Shown here piece after piece: positions 22,921 through 32,617 of a DNA stretch of 44,039 nucleotides. The DNA lies in contig JACRBJ010000034.1 in NCBI GenBank assembly GCA_016234555.1, positions 1 to 44,039 on the forward strand. The letters run 5' to 3'. Position 1 is the stretch's first letter; the number at the start of each line of letters is the position of its first letter. The stretch is from Chloroflexota bacterium. GTDB lineage: Bacteria > Chloroflexota > Anaerolineae > Anaerolineales > Villigracilaceae. The notes below the pieces were generated by a model. It saw nothing but the letters and a program-made list of their open reading frames with translations. It was not told the DNA's origin and did not search any database. Both the position numbers and the translations under genes were made by a program.

Positions 22921-22957
22921 ATCAAAGACTGTCCACTTGGACAGTCTTTGATTTTTC
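22921..22957 (+). terminator. Rho-independent terminator of the pgl-gnd-zwf operon
   Basis: ATCAAAGACTGTCCA pairs perfectly with TGGACAGTCTTTGAT around CT, followed by TTTTCCC. It lies 3 nt after the full-length zwf stop, which supports the longer zwf as the ancestral gene. Confidence 0.9.
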
Positions 22958-23085
22958 CCTCCGCAGTATATTTGTGGACAAGGTACAAAAATTAATGTTT
23001 CAACCCTGCAACCAAAATATAATTTAGACGTAAATACACCAGAAATCGTCCCCAAATTGGGGAGTCATTCACAAAGGAAAACAAG

Positions 23086-24144
23086 ATGAAAAACATAAAA
23101 TTCTTAGCATTGGTCGTTCTTGCCCTGACCCTGGCGGCTTGCGGAACAGCGCAGGCAACTCCCGAAGCCACCCCCGTCCCGACCGTCGTCGCGGACGATA
23201 CCATCATCGCCGAAGGCAAACTGGAGCCGGTCCACTACACGGAACTGGCTTTGAATGCCAGCGGACTCGTCAGCGAAGTTCTTTTCGTCGAAGGCGACAA
23301 GGTAAAGGCTGGCGACGTGATCGCACGCCTCGATGCCGACCAGGCGCAGACCCTCGAAAGCGCCCAGGCAAAAGCCGCGCAGGAAATGACCACCGCCTAC
23401 CAGGAAGTGCGCGACGCGCAATTCAAGCTGGATAACTTCGAAGTTCCCTCCGACTTCAACGGCATGACTCCTCCCGAGGCGGTCAGCGCCATGCTGATTG
23501 CGCTGGACAAGGCGCGCACCGACTTCGAGCCTTACGAAGACCTCGAAGAACGCCTCTCACGGGAAATGAGAAACGACGACCCTTCCAACCCGAAGGTATA
23601 CCGCGACACGGCAAAGAATTACAAACGCGCGCTGGACGACGCCTGGGCTGACTATCGCAAAGCCATTCAGTGGATGGAACTGGAATCAACGTTGCAAAAT
23701 GCCAAATCGCGCCTGATTCTCGCGCAGCGTGATTACGACGCCCTGCAAGACCCGTCCTTTTCCTCGGATACGGCTGGGACCCGCGCCGCGCTGGCAAATG
23801 CCGAAGTCCGCGCACCGTTCCCTGGAGTCATCACAAATCTCGACCTGAAAGTCGGCGAGTTTGCGGCTTCGGGCAACCCCGTCATCACCATCGCGGACGA
23901 TTCGCAGTGGCTGGTCAAGACCACCGACCTGACCGAAATCGATGTAGTCAACGTGAAGGAAGGTCAGGCTGCCATCGTCACTCTGGATGCGCTGCCCGAT
24001 GTGGAACTCAAAGGCAATGTGTTCTCGATCAGCCAGAATTATTCCGAGAACCAGGGCGACATCGTTTACGAAGTTACCATCCTGCTGACGGATTCCGATC
24101 CCGTCATGCGCTGGGGTATGACCGCGGAAGTCAAGTTCAAATAA
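23086..24144 (+). CDS. Membrane-fusion (HlyD/MacA-like) lipoprotein
   Basis: 352 residues. The signal peptide ends LTLAACGT, with Cys19 as lipidation site, then a short Pro/Thr linker. GKLEPVHYTELALNASGLVS and GDKVKAGDVIARLD form the first half of the lipoyl-like hairpin. A helical hairpin of about 130 residues follows (ESAQAKAAQEM to AQRDYDAL), then RAPFPGVITNLDLKVGEF closes the lipoyl domain, and IVTLDALPDVELKGNV starts the beta-barrel. It should link the permeases downstream to substrate outside the membrane. AAAGGAAAA precedes the start. It is the first gene of the five-gene export cluster; a hairpin (24163-24196) separates it from the ATPase. Confidence 0.88.
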   Translation: MKNIKFLALVVLALTLAACGTAQATPEATPVPTVVADDTIIAEGKLEPVHYTELALNASGLVSEVLFVEGDKVKAGDVIARLDADQAQTLESAQAKAAQEMTTAYQEVRDAQFKLDNFEVPSDFNGMTPPEAVSAMLIALDKARTDFEPYEDLEERLSREMRNDDPSNPKVYRDTAKNYKRALDDAWADYRKAIQWMELESTLQNAKSRLILAQRDYDALQDPSFSSDTAGTRAALANAEVRAPFPGVITNLDLKVGEFAASGNPVITIADDSQWLVKTTDLTEIDVVNVKEGQAAIVTLDALPDVELKGNVFSISQNYSENQGDIVYEVTILLTDSDPVMRWGMTAEVKFK

Positions 24145-24162
24145 CCGCCCTTCCAGGTGGAA

Positions 24163-24196
24163 CGTCCCGAAGGCTGCAAGTCCAACCTTCGGGACG
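24163..24196 (+). repeat. Intercistronic hairpin, 11-bp stem
   Basis: CGTCCCGAAGG pairs with CCTTCGGGACG around a 12-nt loop, with no T-run. It may modulate the ratio of the fusion protein to the ATPase. Confidence 0.65.
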
Positions 24197-24232
24197 ATGT
24201 TCAAAATCAATCACCAAGCCGGAGAAAGTCAC

Positions 24233-25363
24233 ATGTCAATGTTCCCAGAACACAGGGAAATCCAAAGGGGTTCCCCAATCATCGAACTGCGCGACGTGCA
24301 AAAGACGTTCAAGAGCGCCGCGGGAGATTTTCAGGCCCTCAAGGGCATTGACATGGAAATCCGCGCTGGCGAGTTTGTCAGCATCATCGGCAAATCGGGC
24401 AGCGGAAAATCCACCCTGCTGAATATGATCACCGGCATCGATCGTCCATCGACAGGCGAGGTCATGGTCAACGGTTCCGCCATCCACGAAATGAGCGAGA
24501 ATCAACTGGCGGGATGGCGGGGCGGGAACATGGGAATCATCTTCCAGTTCTTTCAACTGCTCCCCTCCCTCAGCCTGATGCAAAACGTGATCCTGCCGAT
24601 GGATTTATCGGGAAAGTACAAGCCGCGCGAGCGGCGTGAACGCGCGGAACATTTACTGGAGATTGTGGGTCTCACCGAGCACAAGCACAAACTGCCCAGC
24701 ATGGTCTCCGGCGGACAGCAGCAACGCGCCGCCATGGCGCGCGCCCTCGCCAACGATCCGCCCATTCTCATCGCGGACGAGCCGACGGGCAACCTTGACT
24801 CAAAGACTGCCGAAACCATCTTCGGCTTGTTCAATGATCTAGTTAACGAGGGCAAGACCGTCATCATCGTCACCCACGACAGCAGCCTCGCAAAGCAAAC
24901 TCATCGCACGGCGTTGATCGCCGATGGCGAGATCGTCAACGAGTACGTCGCCAAAGCCATGCCCACCCTGACCTACGAACAAATGCTGAATGCCAGCCAC
25001 AAATTCAGCCCGCGTCAGTACGAAGCGGGCGCAATGATCGTTGCCGAAGGCACAAATGCGGATGCGTTCTATGTAGTATCGAAGGGAACGGTGGAGGTTG
25101 TCCTGCCGCGTAAGAATCAATCCGACGTGACCGTCCTGCAACTGGGACCCGGCAAGTTCTTCGGCGAGATGGCGTTCTTCAACGGGCACAAACGACACGC
25201 ATCCGTTCGCGCCGCGGAAAGCGGACCCGTCGAAGTGCTCGCCATCCACTACGACCAGCTCGATGAATTGCTGGACCAATCCGAAGTCACACGCGAAGCG
25301 CTCCACCAGATGGCAGACCGTCACGAACGGGAAAACATCCAACGGCTCGAGGCGGGTATCTAA
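24233..25363 (+). CDS. MacB/LolD-type ABC ATPase fused to a cyclic-nucleotide-binding domain (unit 1)
   Basis: 376 residues from the ATG at 24233, which has GGAGA upstream; an ATG 36 nt earlier has none. Residues of about 15-235 are a standard ABC ATPase: Walker [20 protein letters not shown]-loop FQFFQLLP, signature VSGGQQQRAAMARALA, Walker [14 protein letters not shown], switch VTHD. From about 260 to 370 lies a cNMP-binding domain: [27 protein letters not shown], then the phosphate-binding cassette FGEMAFFNGHKRHASV. The Glu and Arg that contact the cyclic nucleotide are present. It pairs with the permease that starts 2 nt after its stop. Control of transport by cAMP or a related nucleotide is inference. 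Confidence 0.92.
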   Translation: MSMFPEHREIQRGSPIIELRDVQKTFKSAAGDFQALKGIDMEIRAGEFVSIIGKSGSGKSTLLNMITGIDRPSTGEVMVNGSAIHEMSENQLAGWRGGNMGIIFQFFQLLPSLSLMQNVILPMDLSGKYKPRERRERAEHLLEIVGLTEHKHKLPSMVSGGQQQRAAMARALANDPPILIADEPTGNLDSKTAETIFGLFNDLVNEGKTVIIVTHDSSLAKQTHRTALIADGEIVNEYVAKAMPTLTYEQMLNASHKFSPRQYEAGAMIVAEGTNADAFYVVSKGTVEVVLPRKNQSDVTVLQLGPGKFFGEMAFFNGHKRHASVRAAESGPVEVLAIHYDQLDELLDQSEVTREALHQMADRHERENIQRLEAGI

Positions 25364-25364
25364 C

Positions 25365-27770
25365 ATGGGCGTCCTCTGGTACAAGATCTGGTTCGACCTG
25401 TGGCATAACAAGACGCGCACCCTGCTCGCTGTTTTCAGCATCGCGGCGGGAGTTTATGCGGTGGGCGCGATCTTTGGCATGAGCGACCTGCTCACCACCA
25501 ACCTGAACAAATCGCATCGCGCCGTCCTTGCCACACATGTCAATGTGATGCTCGAAACCATCGTTGACCGCGAGACGCTTCTCAGCCTGAAGGATGTGGA
25601 AGGCGTGGAGGACATCGAGCCGTACAACTCGGTGAGCATTTTTTATAAACTCCGCCCCGAAGATGACTGGCGTCCGGGTGTGATTCAAATGCGCGACGAC
25701 TTTGAAAATCAAAAGTACGAACTGCTCCAGTTGCGCGAGGGTCATTGGCCTCAAATCAAAAACGAGGTTGCCGTGGAACGCATGGCGGCGCAATTCCTGG
25801 ACATCGGTATCGGCAATTCGGTCATCTTCAAGATCGACGAGAAGGAGCGCACCGTGCCAGTCACCGGGCTGGTGCGCCACCCGTTTGTCCCGCCGCCGCA
25901 ATTTCAGGATCTGGCATTCTTCTTCATGAGCGGTGAAGGCATGGAACGGCTGGATATTCCCGAAGGGAAGTTTGGTTCGTTCTATGTGCGCGTGACCCCA
26001 TACAGCGCCGACTACGCCAGGGTGGTCGCAAGTGCCATCAAATCCAAATTGGCGAAGCAGGATATCCGCGTCGCTGCGTTCATGTATGAAGACCCTGACA
26101 AACATTGGGGCAGCGCATTCTTCGACGGCATCACGCTGGTGCAAAAACTGCTCGCCCTGATCTGCGTCATCATCAGCGCGGTGCTGGTTTACAACACACT
26201 TTCCAACCTCATCACCCAGCAGATCAACCAGATCGGCATCCTCAAGGCAATCGGCGGCAGGGCGTGGACCATCATCGCCATGTACCTATTCAGCGCGCTG
26301 GTGTACGGCATCCTTGCCCTGATCGTCGCCCTGCCTTTGGGCGCGATAACCGCCTCGAGCATCACAGCAACATTTTTGGGCTTGTTCAACATCGACGCGC
26401 CTCCGTTTCAATTTTCAAGGGAAGCAATTATCTATCAAGTATTGTCGGCGCTACTCGCTCCCCTGCTGGCGGGATTGCCTCCCGTTTTGCAGGGAGCGGG
26501 AATCACCGTGCGGCAGGCAATCGCAAGTTACGGGCTTGGCGGCGATTTTCATTCGGGCTGGTTCGACCTCTTCATCGAGCGGATCGGACGCCGCTGGCTG
26601 CCCTCGCACTACGCGACGGCGCTTGGCAACATGTTCCGCCACAAGGGACGGCTGCTCCTGACCCAACTGGTCTTGATCGCCGCCGGCAGCGCGTTCCTGA
26701 TGGTGCGCAGCCTGGAATCCTCCATCAGCCTGACGCTGGACAATTTCTTCGCGCGTCAGGATTACGAGACCATGATCCAATTCGAGCACAATGAAAAGAT
26801 CTCACGCGTGCGGGAGATCGCGAACCGCGTGGAAGGCATGGAGGAGATCGAACTTCAACTGGTCCCATCCGCCAGCATGTATGCGTCGGGACAGTTGATC
26901 AAGGAAGCGGGAATCGGCACCTACGTGAAGGGGATTCCCGAAGGCAGCGATTTCTTCAAACCGCTCATCGTTTCGGGACGCTGGATCACTGCGGGCGAAG
27001 GTCGCGTGGTTGTCCTTTCGCGGGAAACAGCAAGAAAGAACAAGATTCAAGTCGGCGACATGGTGACTCTCGACCTCGGCACGATGGGCAGGGATGAATG
27101 GCAGGTCATCGGTCTCTACGAACCTGTCTTTGTCGGCAACTTCGTCATCGACACGATCTACGCGCCGCAGGAAGCCTTGTACAAGACGACCAAGAAATAC
27201 AACCAGGGCACGGTGTTATTGATGCGCACAACATCGACAGACGGCAAGTTTACCGACAAAGTGACAAGGGAACTGAAGGAACTGTACGAAAAGAACAACA
27301 TGAAGGTGATGGATAGCATGACCCAGGCAGCGCTGCGCGAAACCAACGAATGGCAGTTCAGCACCGTGACCTGGATGCTGCTGGCATTATCTGTCATTGT
27401 GGCGGTAGTGGGAGCGATTGCCCTGATGGGCGCGTTGTCCATCGGCGTCATTGAGCGGACGAAAGAGATCGGCGTACTGCGCGCGGTGGGAGCAAGGTCG
27501 CATACCATCCTAGGCATCTTCGTCATGGAAGGTGTTTTACAGGGACTTCTCAGCTGGCTGGTCGCGGTTCCCATTTCACTGGTCACCAGTCCGCTGGTGG
27601 CAACTTCGTTGGGAATTGCCATGTTCAGCGCAAAACTGGACTATCAATACAACTGGGCAGCCATCGGCATATGGCTTGCAGTCGTCATCATCATTTCCGT
27701 CGTGGCGTCCATCCTGCCGGCGCGCGGCGCAACAAAGATCAGCGTGCGCGATAGTTTGGCATATGCGTAA
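25365..27770 (+). CDS. FtsX/MacB-type ABC permease (unit 1)
   Basis: 801 residues from the ATG at 25365, one base after the ATPase stop. The domain order is a helix (TLLAVFSIAAGVYAVGAIFG), a large extracytoplasmic domain, three helices with ITQQINQIGILKAIGGRAWT (FtsX block), a second helix near 460 after an amphipathic segment (ATALGNMFRHKGRLLLTQLV), a second extracytoplasmic domain, and a final three-helix FtsX block (ERTKEIGVLRAVGARSHTIL). The ending LPARGATKISVRDSLAYA is typical. The eight-helix, two-FtsX-domain architecture matches the lipoprotein-release or exporter type of permease rather than four-helix MacB. Confidence 0.9.
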   Translation: MGVLWYKIWFDLWHNKTRTLLAVFSIAAGVYAVGAIFGMSDLLTTNLNKSHRAVLATHVNVMLETIVDRETLLSLKDVEGVEDIEPYNSVSIFYKLRPEDDWRPGVIQMRDDFENQKYELLQLREGHWPQIKNEVAVERMAAQFLDIGIGNSVIFKIDEKERTVPVTGLVRHPFVPPPQFQDLAFFFMSGEGMERLDIPEGKFGSFYVRVTPYSADYARVVASAIKSKLAKQDIRVAAFMYEDPDKHWGSAFFDGITLVQKLLALICVIISAVLVYNTLSNLITQQINQIGILKAIGGRAWTIIAMYLFSALVYGILALIVALPLGAITASSITATFLGLFNIDAPPFQFSREAIIYQVLSALLAPLLAGLPPVLQGAGITVRQAIASYGLGGDFHSGWFDLFIERIGRRWLPSHYATALGNMFRHKGRLLLTQLVLIAAGSAFLMVRSLESSISLTLDNFFARQDYETMIQFEHNEKISRVREIANRVEGMEEIELQLVPSASMYASGQLIKEAGIGTYVKGIPEGSDFFKPLIVSGRWITAGEGRVVVLSRETARKNKIQVGDMVTLDLGTMGRDEWQVIGLYEPVFVGNFVIDTIYAPQEALYKTTKKYNQGTVLLMRTTSTDGKFTDKVTRELKELYEKNNMKVMDSMTQAALRETNEWQFSTVTWMLLALSVIVAVVGAIALMGALSIGVIERTKEIGVLRAVGARSHTILGIFVMEGVLQGLLSWLVAVPISLVTSPLVATSLGIAMFSAKLDYQYNWAAIGIWLAVVIIISVVASILPARGATKISVRDSLAYA

Positions 27771-27783
27771 AATCTCTGGAGTC

Positions 27784-27873
27784 TGACAGCTTGCTGTCAA
27801 GTTAGGGGAGCAAGCTCCCTGATTCCAGAATTCGTTCTGCAACCAAAACAAAGGATGGCGCGTAAGTCCATCC
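27784..27873 (+). repeat. Four consecutive small hairpins between permease 1 and ATPase 2
   Basis: TGACAGC/GCTGTCA (27784-27799), GGGAGC/GCTCCC (27806-27819), CAGAA/TTCTG with a TTCG loop (27826-27839), and GGATGG/CCATCC (27853-27873) follow one another in the 116-nt gap. None is followed by a T-run. Confidence 0.6.
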
Positions 27874-27886
27874 GAGGATAAATTTT

Positions 27887-29032
27887 ATGTTTACATTACC
27901 ATTTTTCTCCAACAACAACGAGACGAAAAGCAACGGCAACACACCCATGATCGACCTGCGCGACGTGAACAAATACTACAAGACAGCGGTCGGCGACTTC
28001 CACGCGCTCAAGGGCGTGGACCTGCAAATCAATGCGGGCGAGTTCGTCAGCATCATCGGCAAGTCGGGAAGCGGCAAGACCACCCTGCTGAACATGATTA
28101 CCGGCATCGACATCCCCTCGGACGGCGAAGTCTGGGTCAACGGGACAGCGGTACACAAACTCAGCGAGAACAAGATGGCGCGCTGGCGCGGAAAGAATCT
28201 CGGCGTTGTGTTCCAGTTCTTTCAACTGCTGCCGATGATCTCCGTCGTCGAAAATATCATGCTGCCGATGGACTTCTGCCGCACCTACCCCATGCGCGAA
28301 CGCTATGACCGCGCCATGCAACTGCTCGAACTGGTGGAACTGGCAGACCACGGTCACAAGTTGCCCACCGCCCTCTCCGGCGGACAGCAGCAGCGCGTGG
28401 CGATTGCCCGCGCCCTCGCCAACGACCCGCCCGTCGTCATCGCGGACGAGCCGACAGGCAACCTGGACTCCAAGACCGCCGAGTCGGTGTTTTCGCTGTT
28501 CAACGAACTGGTGGCGAAGGGCAAGACCATCATCATCGTCACTCACGACAGCGCGCTGGCAAAACGCGCCCACCGCACCGCGCTCATCGCGGACGGCGAG
28601 ATCGTCAACGAGTATGTGGCGAAAGCCATGCCCACCCTGACACAGGACCAGATGCTTTGGGCGACCCGCAATGCAAAGGTCCAGACCTTCGAGGCGGGGT
28701 CGATGATCGTCGCCGAGGGCACAAACGCGGACTCGTTCTACATCGTATCCAAGGGAACGGTGGAAGTTGTCCTGCCGCGCGAGAACCAGTCCGACGTGGT
28801 TGTACTGCAATTGGGACCCGGCAAGTTCTTCGGCGAGATGGCATTCTTCCATAAGCGGAAACGCTGGGCATCCGTCCGCGCCTCGGAGCATGGATCTGTG
28901 GAAGTCCTCGCCATCAGCTACGACCAGCTCACCGAATTGCTGAATCAATCGTCGGTAACGCGCGAAGCGCTCCACCAGATGGCAGACAAGCACCAATCTC
29001 AAAATGAAGCCATTCGCGGAGGATCAAAATGA
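27887..29032 (+). CDS. MacB/LolD-type ABC ATPase fused to a cyclic-nucleotide-binding domain (unit 2)
   Basis: 381 residues and clearly a paralogue of the ATPase at 24233. Walker [19 protein letters not shown], signature [16 protein letters not shown], Walker [14 protein letters not shown] and the switch VTHD are intact. The C-terminal cNMP domain ([36 protein letters not shown]) keeps the cassette Glu and Arg. The cNMP half is almost identical in both copies, the ATPase ends less so. GAGGATA precedes the ATG. Its stop overlaps the next start (ATGA), so ATPase and permease are translationally coupled. Confidence 0.92.
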   Translation: MFTLPFFSNNNETKSNGNTPMIDLRDVNKYYKTAVGDFHALKGVDLQINAGEFVSIIGKSGSGKTTLLNMITGIDIPSDGEVWVNGTAVHKLSENKMARWRGKNLGVVFQFFQLLPMISVVENIMLPMDFCRTYPMRERYDRAMQLLELVELADHGHKLPTALSGGQQQRVAIARALANDPPVVIADEPTGNLDSKTAESVFSLFNELVAKGKTIIIVTHDSALAKRAHRTALIADGEIVNEYVAKAMPTLTQDQMLWATRNAKVQTFEAGSMIVAEGTNADSFYIVSKGTVEVVLPRENQSDVVVLQLGPGKFFGEMAFFHKRKRWASVRASEHGSVEVLAISYDQLTELLNQSSVTREALHQMADKHQSQNEAIRGGSK

Positions 29033-31416
29033 GCAGCCGCTGGAAGAAAGTCTGGGCTGACTTTTGGAGTAACAAGGGCCGCACCTTCCTGACGATCATG
29101 ACCATCATGGTCGGCACCTTTGCGGTCGGCTTCAACAGCAGCCTGGGCTTGTACATGAACGAAAGCATGGACGGCGACTTCCTGTCCGCGCAGCCATCGG
29201 AGGCGGAAGTTTATACTTCGGAATTCGACGACGACGCGGTAAGGATGGCTCGCACCGTGCCGGGCGTGAATGGCGTGGAAGGGTCGGGGTCGGTGACCGC
29301 GCGCATCTTTCACACCGACGGAACCTATGTGGACGTCCGCTTCACCGCGCTGGAAGACCCCAAAGCCCAGACCTTGAACCTGCTCAAACCCGCCGCTGGC
29401 GAAACATCCATCCCGTCGTATGGTGAGAAGGAAACCGTCATCGACGCGAGCGCCCTTTCGCTTGGCTATCAGCCCGGCGACACGATGATCATCGAGCTGG
29501 ACAACGGGAAACGCCGCGAACTCAAACTGGCTGGCTATGTCCATGCGGTGACGGGTTTCCCGTACAGCCTGGCAAGAATCGTTTTTGCCTACGTGACGCC
29601 CGAAACACTGGAGTGGCTGGGCGGCAGCCGCAATTACGACATGCTGGCGGTGAGCGTGGCGGAGAATCCCACCGACGCGGACCACGTAACCGAGGTGGCG
29701 CAAGCCGTGGCGGATCGCATGGAACGCGCAGGTGAAACAGTTTATTTTGTCAACGTGTACCAGCCCGGTCATCACTTTGCCTGGAGCGTTTCGCAGGGCA
29801 TCTTCTTTGTGTTGAGTGTCCTCGGCTACCTGACAGTTCTATTGAGCTGTTTCCTGATCGTCAACACGGTCACAGCGTTGATGACCCAGCAGACGCGGCA
29901 GATCGGCATCATGAAAGCGGTGGGCGGGGGCACGCTCCAGATTGCCGGCATGTACACGGTGCTGATCCTTGGCTTTGGGCTGGGCGCATTGCTGATGGCA
30001 ATTCCGCTGGCAAACCTGGCGGCTGAATCCATCGGCAGCGGCATGGCGGAGTGGCTCAACTTCTACACCAAGCCATACGTGGGCTACCAGTCATCGGTCA
30101 TCCAGCAGGTTTTGGTGGCGCTGGTCGTCCCGTTACTTGCAGCGATCTACCCGATCTATAACAGCGTGCGCGTGACCGTGCGCGAAGCGTTAAGCGATTA
30201 CGGTCTGGGCGGCAATGCCAAGCCCAAGGCAAGCTCGGTCAGCAAGAGCGCCACGTTGATCGCGCGCCCGATTCGGATATCTCTGCGGAACACCTTCCGC
30301 CGCAAGACGCGCCTCGCCCTGACCCTGTTCACGCTGATTTTGGGCGGCGCGGTTTTCATCGGCGTGTACAACCTGTGGGAATCCTTCGATCAGGTGATCG
30401 AGGATATTCAGGGCTACTTCCTCGCCGACATCAACACCAGCTTCGGGCGCGGCTACCGCTTCGACAAGGTCTCTGCAATGGCGGAAAGCATCCCCGGCGT
30501 GAAGAGTGTGGAAGGCTGGCTGGAATACCCCGGCACGCTGAAAATGGGTGACGAGGAATCGGGCACGCAGATCCTGTTCGTTGCGCCGCCGTCCACCTCG
30601 ACTCTGATCGACCCGATCATCACCTCCGGGCGCTGGCTGGAGCAGGGCGATGAGAACGCCATCGTCATCGGCAACCACCTGCTCAACATGTTCCCCGACC
30701 TCAAGGTGGATGACTGGCTGACCATCGAGATCAACGGCAAAGAGACAGACTGGCATATCGTCGGCATCTACAGCATTACGGGAAACGTCAGCCCGCCGCT
30801 GTTGTACGTAAATTACGAATACATCAGCCGCCTCGTCGGCGAGCCGGGGATGGTGTACTCGCTGCGGGTGCTGACCACAGACCACAGCGCGGCGACCCAG
30901 AAGCGGGTCAACGATCAGTTGCAGGCATTGTTCAAGGAGCGCGGCGTGCAGGTCACATCAACCCAGCTCGGCACGCAGTTCATCGAAGACCAGAAGGCGC
31001 AGACCGACATCCTCGTCTACTTCATGCTGGTGATGGCTAGCCTGATCGCGGTGGTCGGCGGGCTGGGATTGATGGGCACGATGAGCATCAACGTGCTGGA
31101 ACGCACCCGCGAGATCGGCGTGATGCGCGCCATCGGGGCGTCGAACCTCGACATTCAAACCATCGTCCTCGTGGAGGGCATGGTCATCGGCATTCTCAGT
31201 TGGGCGATCAGCATCTTCGTCTCGATCCCGATCACCAACGTGCTGTGCTACGGCGTGGGAATGGCAATCCTCACCGCGCCCATGCCGACCGTCTACGGCG
31301 TGAGCGGAGTCCTCGCCTGGCTGCTCTTCACCATCGTGCTTGGTTCACTGGCAAGCGCCCTGCCCGCAAGAAGGGCGTCGAAGTTGACGGTGAGGGATAC
31401 GCTGGCGTATGAGTAA
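29029..31416 (+). CDS. FtsX/MacB-type ABC permease (unit 2)
   Basis: 795 residues starting in an ATGA overlap with ATPase 2. It has the same plan as the first permease: N-terminal helix ([17 protein letters not shown]), extracytoplasmic domain, an FtsX block with [20 protein letters not shown], a mid-protein helix, a second extracytoplasmic domain, and a C-terminal FtsX block ([19 protein letters not shown]), ending [18 protein letters not shown]. Divergence between the two permeases is large compared with the ATPases, so the two units may handle different substrates or form a heteromer. A terminator follows. Confidence 0.9.
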   Translation: MSSRWKKVWADFWSNKGRTFLTIMTIMVGTFAVGFNSSLGLYMNESMDGDFLSAQPSEAEVYTSEFDDDAVRMARTVPGVNGVEGSGSVTARIFHTDGTYVDVRFTALEDPKAQTLNLLKPAAGETSIPSYGEKETVIDASALSLGYQPGDTMIIELDNGKRRELKLAGYVHAVTGFPYSLARIVFAYVTPETLEWLGGSRNYDMLAVSVAENPTDADHVTEVAQAVADRMERAGETVYFVNVYQPGHHFAWSVSQGIFFVLSVLGYLTVLLSCFLIVNTVTALMTQQTRQIGIMKAVGGGTLQIAGMYTVLILGFGLGALLMAIPLANLAAESIGSGMAEWLNFYTKPYVGYQSSVIQQVLVALVVPLLAAIYPIYNSVRVTVREALSDYGLGGNAKPKASSVSKSATLIARPIRISLRNTFRRKTRLALTLFTLILGGAVFIGVYNLWESFDQVIEDIQGYFLADINTSFGRGYRFDKVSAMAESIPGVKSVEGWLEYPGTLKMGDEESGTQILFVAPPSTSTLIDPIITSGRWLEQGDENAIVIGNHLLNMFPDLKVDDWLTIEINGKETDWHIVGIYSITGNVSPPLLYVNYEYISRLVGEPGMVYSLRVLTTDHSAATQKRVNDQLQALFKERGVQVTSTQLGTQFIEDQKAQTDILVYFMLVMASLIAVVGGLGLMGTMSINVLERTREIGVMRAIGASNLDIQTIVLVEGMVIGILSWAISIFVSIPITNVLCYGVGMAILTAPMPTVYGVSGVLAWLLFTIVLGSLASALPARRASKLTVRDTLAYE

Positions 31417-31435
31417 TGAATAAGCGGTAATTTGG

Positions 31436-31470
31436 AAACACGCAGGTGGGGGCTGCGTGTTTTTGTTTTT
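31436..31470 (+). terminator. Rho-independent terminator of the export cluster
   Basis: AAACACGCAG pairs with CTGCGTGTTT, followed by TTGTTTTTTT. It lies 20 nt after the permease 2 stop and faces the convergent protease gene. Confidence 0.85.
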
Positions 31471-31555
31471 TTGGGAGGGCTAGCTGTCAAGCGGAAAAGT
31501 TATTTTTCGATTGAGCCTAAATCTGTCAGGTCTTTTTCATACTTCGGAATCTGTG

Positions 31556-32566
31556 TTACGAAATGTGCAAATCCGATTTCTCCACCTTGCTGCCCACCTT
31601 CATCACCCGCCGCCAGCGGCTGACATCGTTGAGCGAGATCCAGCGGCGTTCCTCGGTGCGATAGAACCAGTCCTTGTCCTGCTGATAATAGACCAGCACA
31701 CCCGTCGATTCCCAGATGTTGAGGATTTCATTGCCGTGCGCGTGGGTATCATCGAAGTCGGTCGTGGCGCGCTGCCCCATCTCGCTGTAGAGTTCGTTGA
31801 GTTCGAGCAGGAGCGTGTTGATTTCCGGCGTCAGGTGACTGACCTTCAGTCCGATGCGTTTTGCCTCCTCGAACAAAATGGGGTAACCGTGCGACGGATA
31901 CTTGGCATTCAGCGCGTTGGCGATTCTATCCGCTTCGTTCTCGTCCTTGATATGATAGGCAAGCAGTTCCTTGCACAACATAATGGACAGCGACTCGGCG
32001 CGATCCACCGCCCCGATCACCAGCGGATGCACGTGCTGGAAAAGTTCCTGGTACGGGTTTTCCTTCGCCTCGCCATTCTGCGCCTGCCACAAGCGGACAA
32101 CGCGAGTCAACTCGTCGAGGCTGACGCTGACGCGGTCGTTGTCGCGGTCGAGCGGAGAGAGGGAATGTGTGAGGGATGTGTCCACCGGCGTGAGGTATGC
32201 CATCGGTCCCATCTGGATTTCGTTCGCGCCGAGGGAAATCATCGTGGCGGCGGAGGCGCATTCAAGCGGGATGACGGCGATGATCTCTCTGCAATACTGA
32301 CGCAGGAGGTTGACCAGCCGCAGGGACGCCTGTCCATTGCCGCCGCTGGATTTGAGGAAGAGATAGATTTTCTCTTGAAAGCCAATTTTCTCCAGCACTT
32401 CGTACAGGGCAAGGATATCGTCGTGACAGACACTGCCACGCGGATTGTTGAAATACGTCACCAATGTGCCGCCCAGCAGTTTATTCACCTGTTTGATAAT
32501 CCCCTGCGTTTTAATAAATAAGATCGGGGGTTGTTTTTCCTTGCTCGTTTTTGTCTTTGCTACCAT
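31556..32566 (-). CDS. ClpP-fold serine protease of the SDH/SppA-like type
   Basis: About 336 residues from the ATG at 32566, which has AAGGAG seven bases upstream. IYLFLKSSGGNGQASLRLVN is the oxyanion-type Gly-rich strand, and IPLECASAATMISLGANEIQ carries the nucleophile Ser in CASAA, as in the serine dehydrogenase proteinase (SDH_sah) and SppA families. MGPMAYLTPVDTSL follows, as in SppA-like enzymes. No membrane segment or signal peptide is seen, so it is probably cytoplasmic. It may be the last gene of the minus-strand cluster, 51 nt after the GH3-like gene. Substrate unknown. Confidence 0.78.
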   Translation of the reverse strand: MVAKTKTSKEKQPPILFIKTQGIIKQVNKLLGGTLVTYFNNPRGSVCHDDILALYEVLEKIGFQEKIYLFLKSSGGNGQASLRLVNLLRQYCREIIAVIPLECASAATMISLGANEIQMGPMAYLTPVDTSLTHSLSPLDRDNDRVSVSLDELTRVVRLWQAQNGEAKENPYQELFQHVHPLVIGAVDRAESLSIMLCKELLAYHIKDENEADRIANALNAKYPSHGYPILFEEAKRIGLKVSHLTPEINTLLLELNELYSEMGQRATTDFDDTHAHGNEILNIWESTGVLVYYQQDKDWFYRTEERRWISLNDVSRWRRVMKVGSKVEKSDLHIS

Positions 32567-32617
32567 CAATTTTCTCCTTGCCCAAATTTTATGAAACCTC
32601 TAAAACCTGTCGACATT

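Noticed and set aside
27896..29002. 368-codon open frame on the minus strand over ATPase 2
   Set aside because: Antisense to an ABC ATPase with complete motifs; no family resemblance.
31511..32521. 336-codon plus-strand frame over the protease gene
   Set aside because: Antisense to the ClpP-fold protease. The frame has no Shine-Dalgarno site or domain, and crosses the terminal part of that gene.
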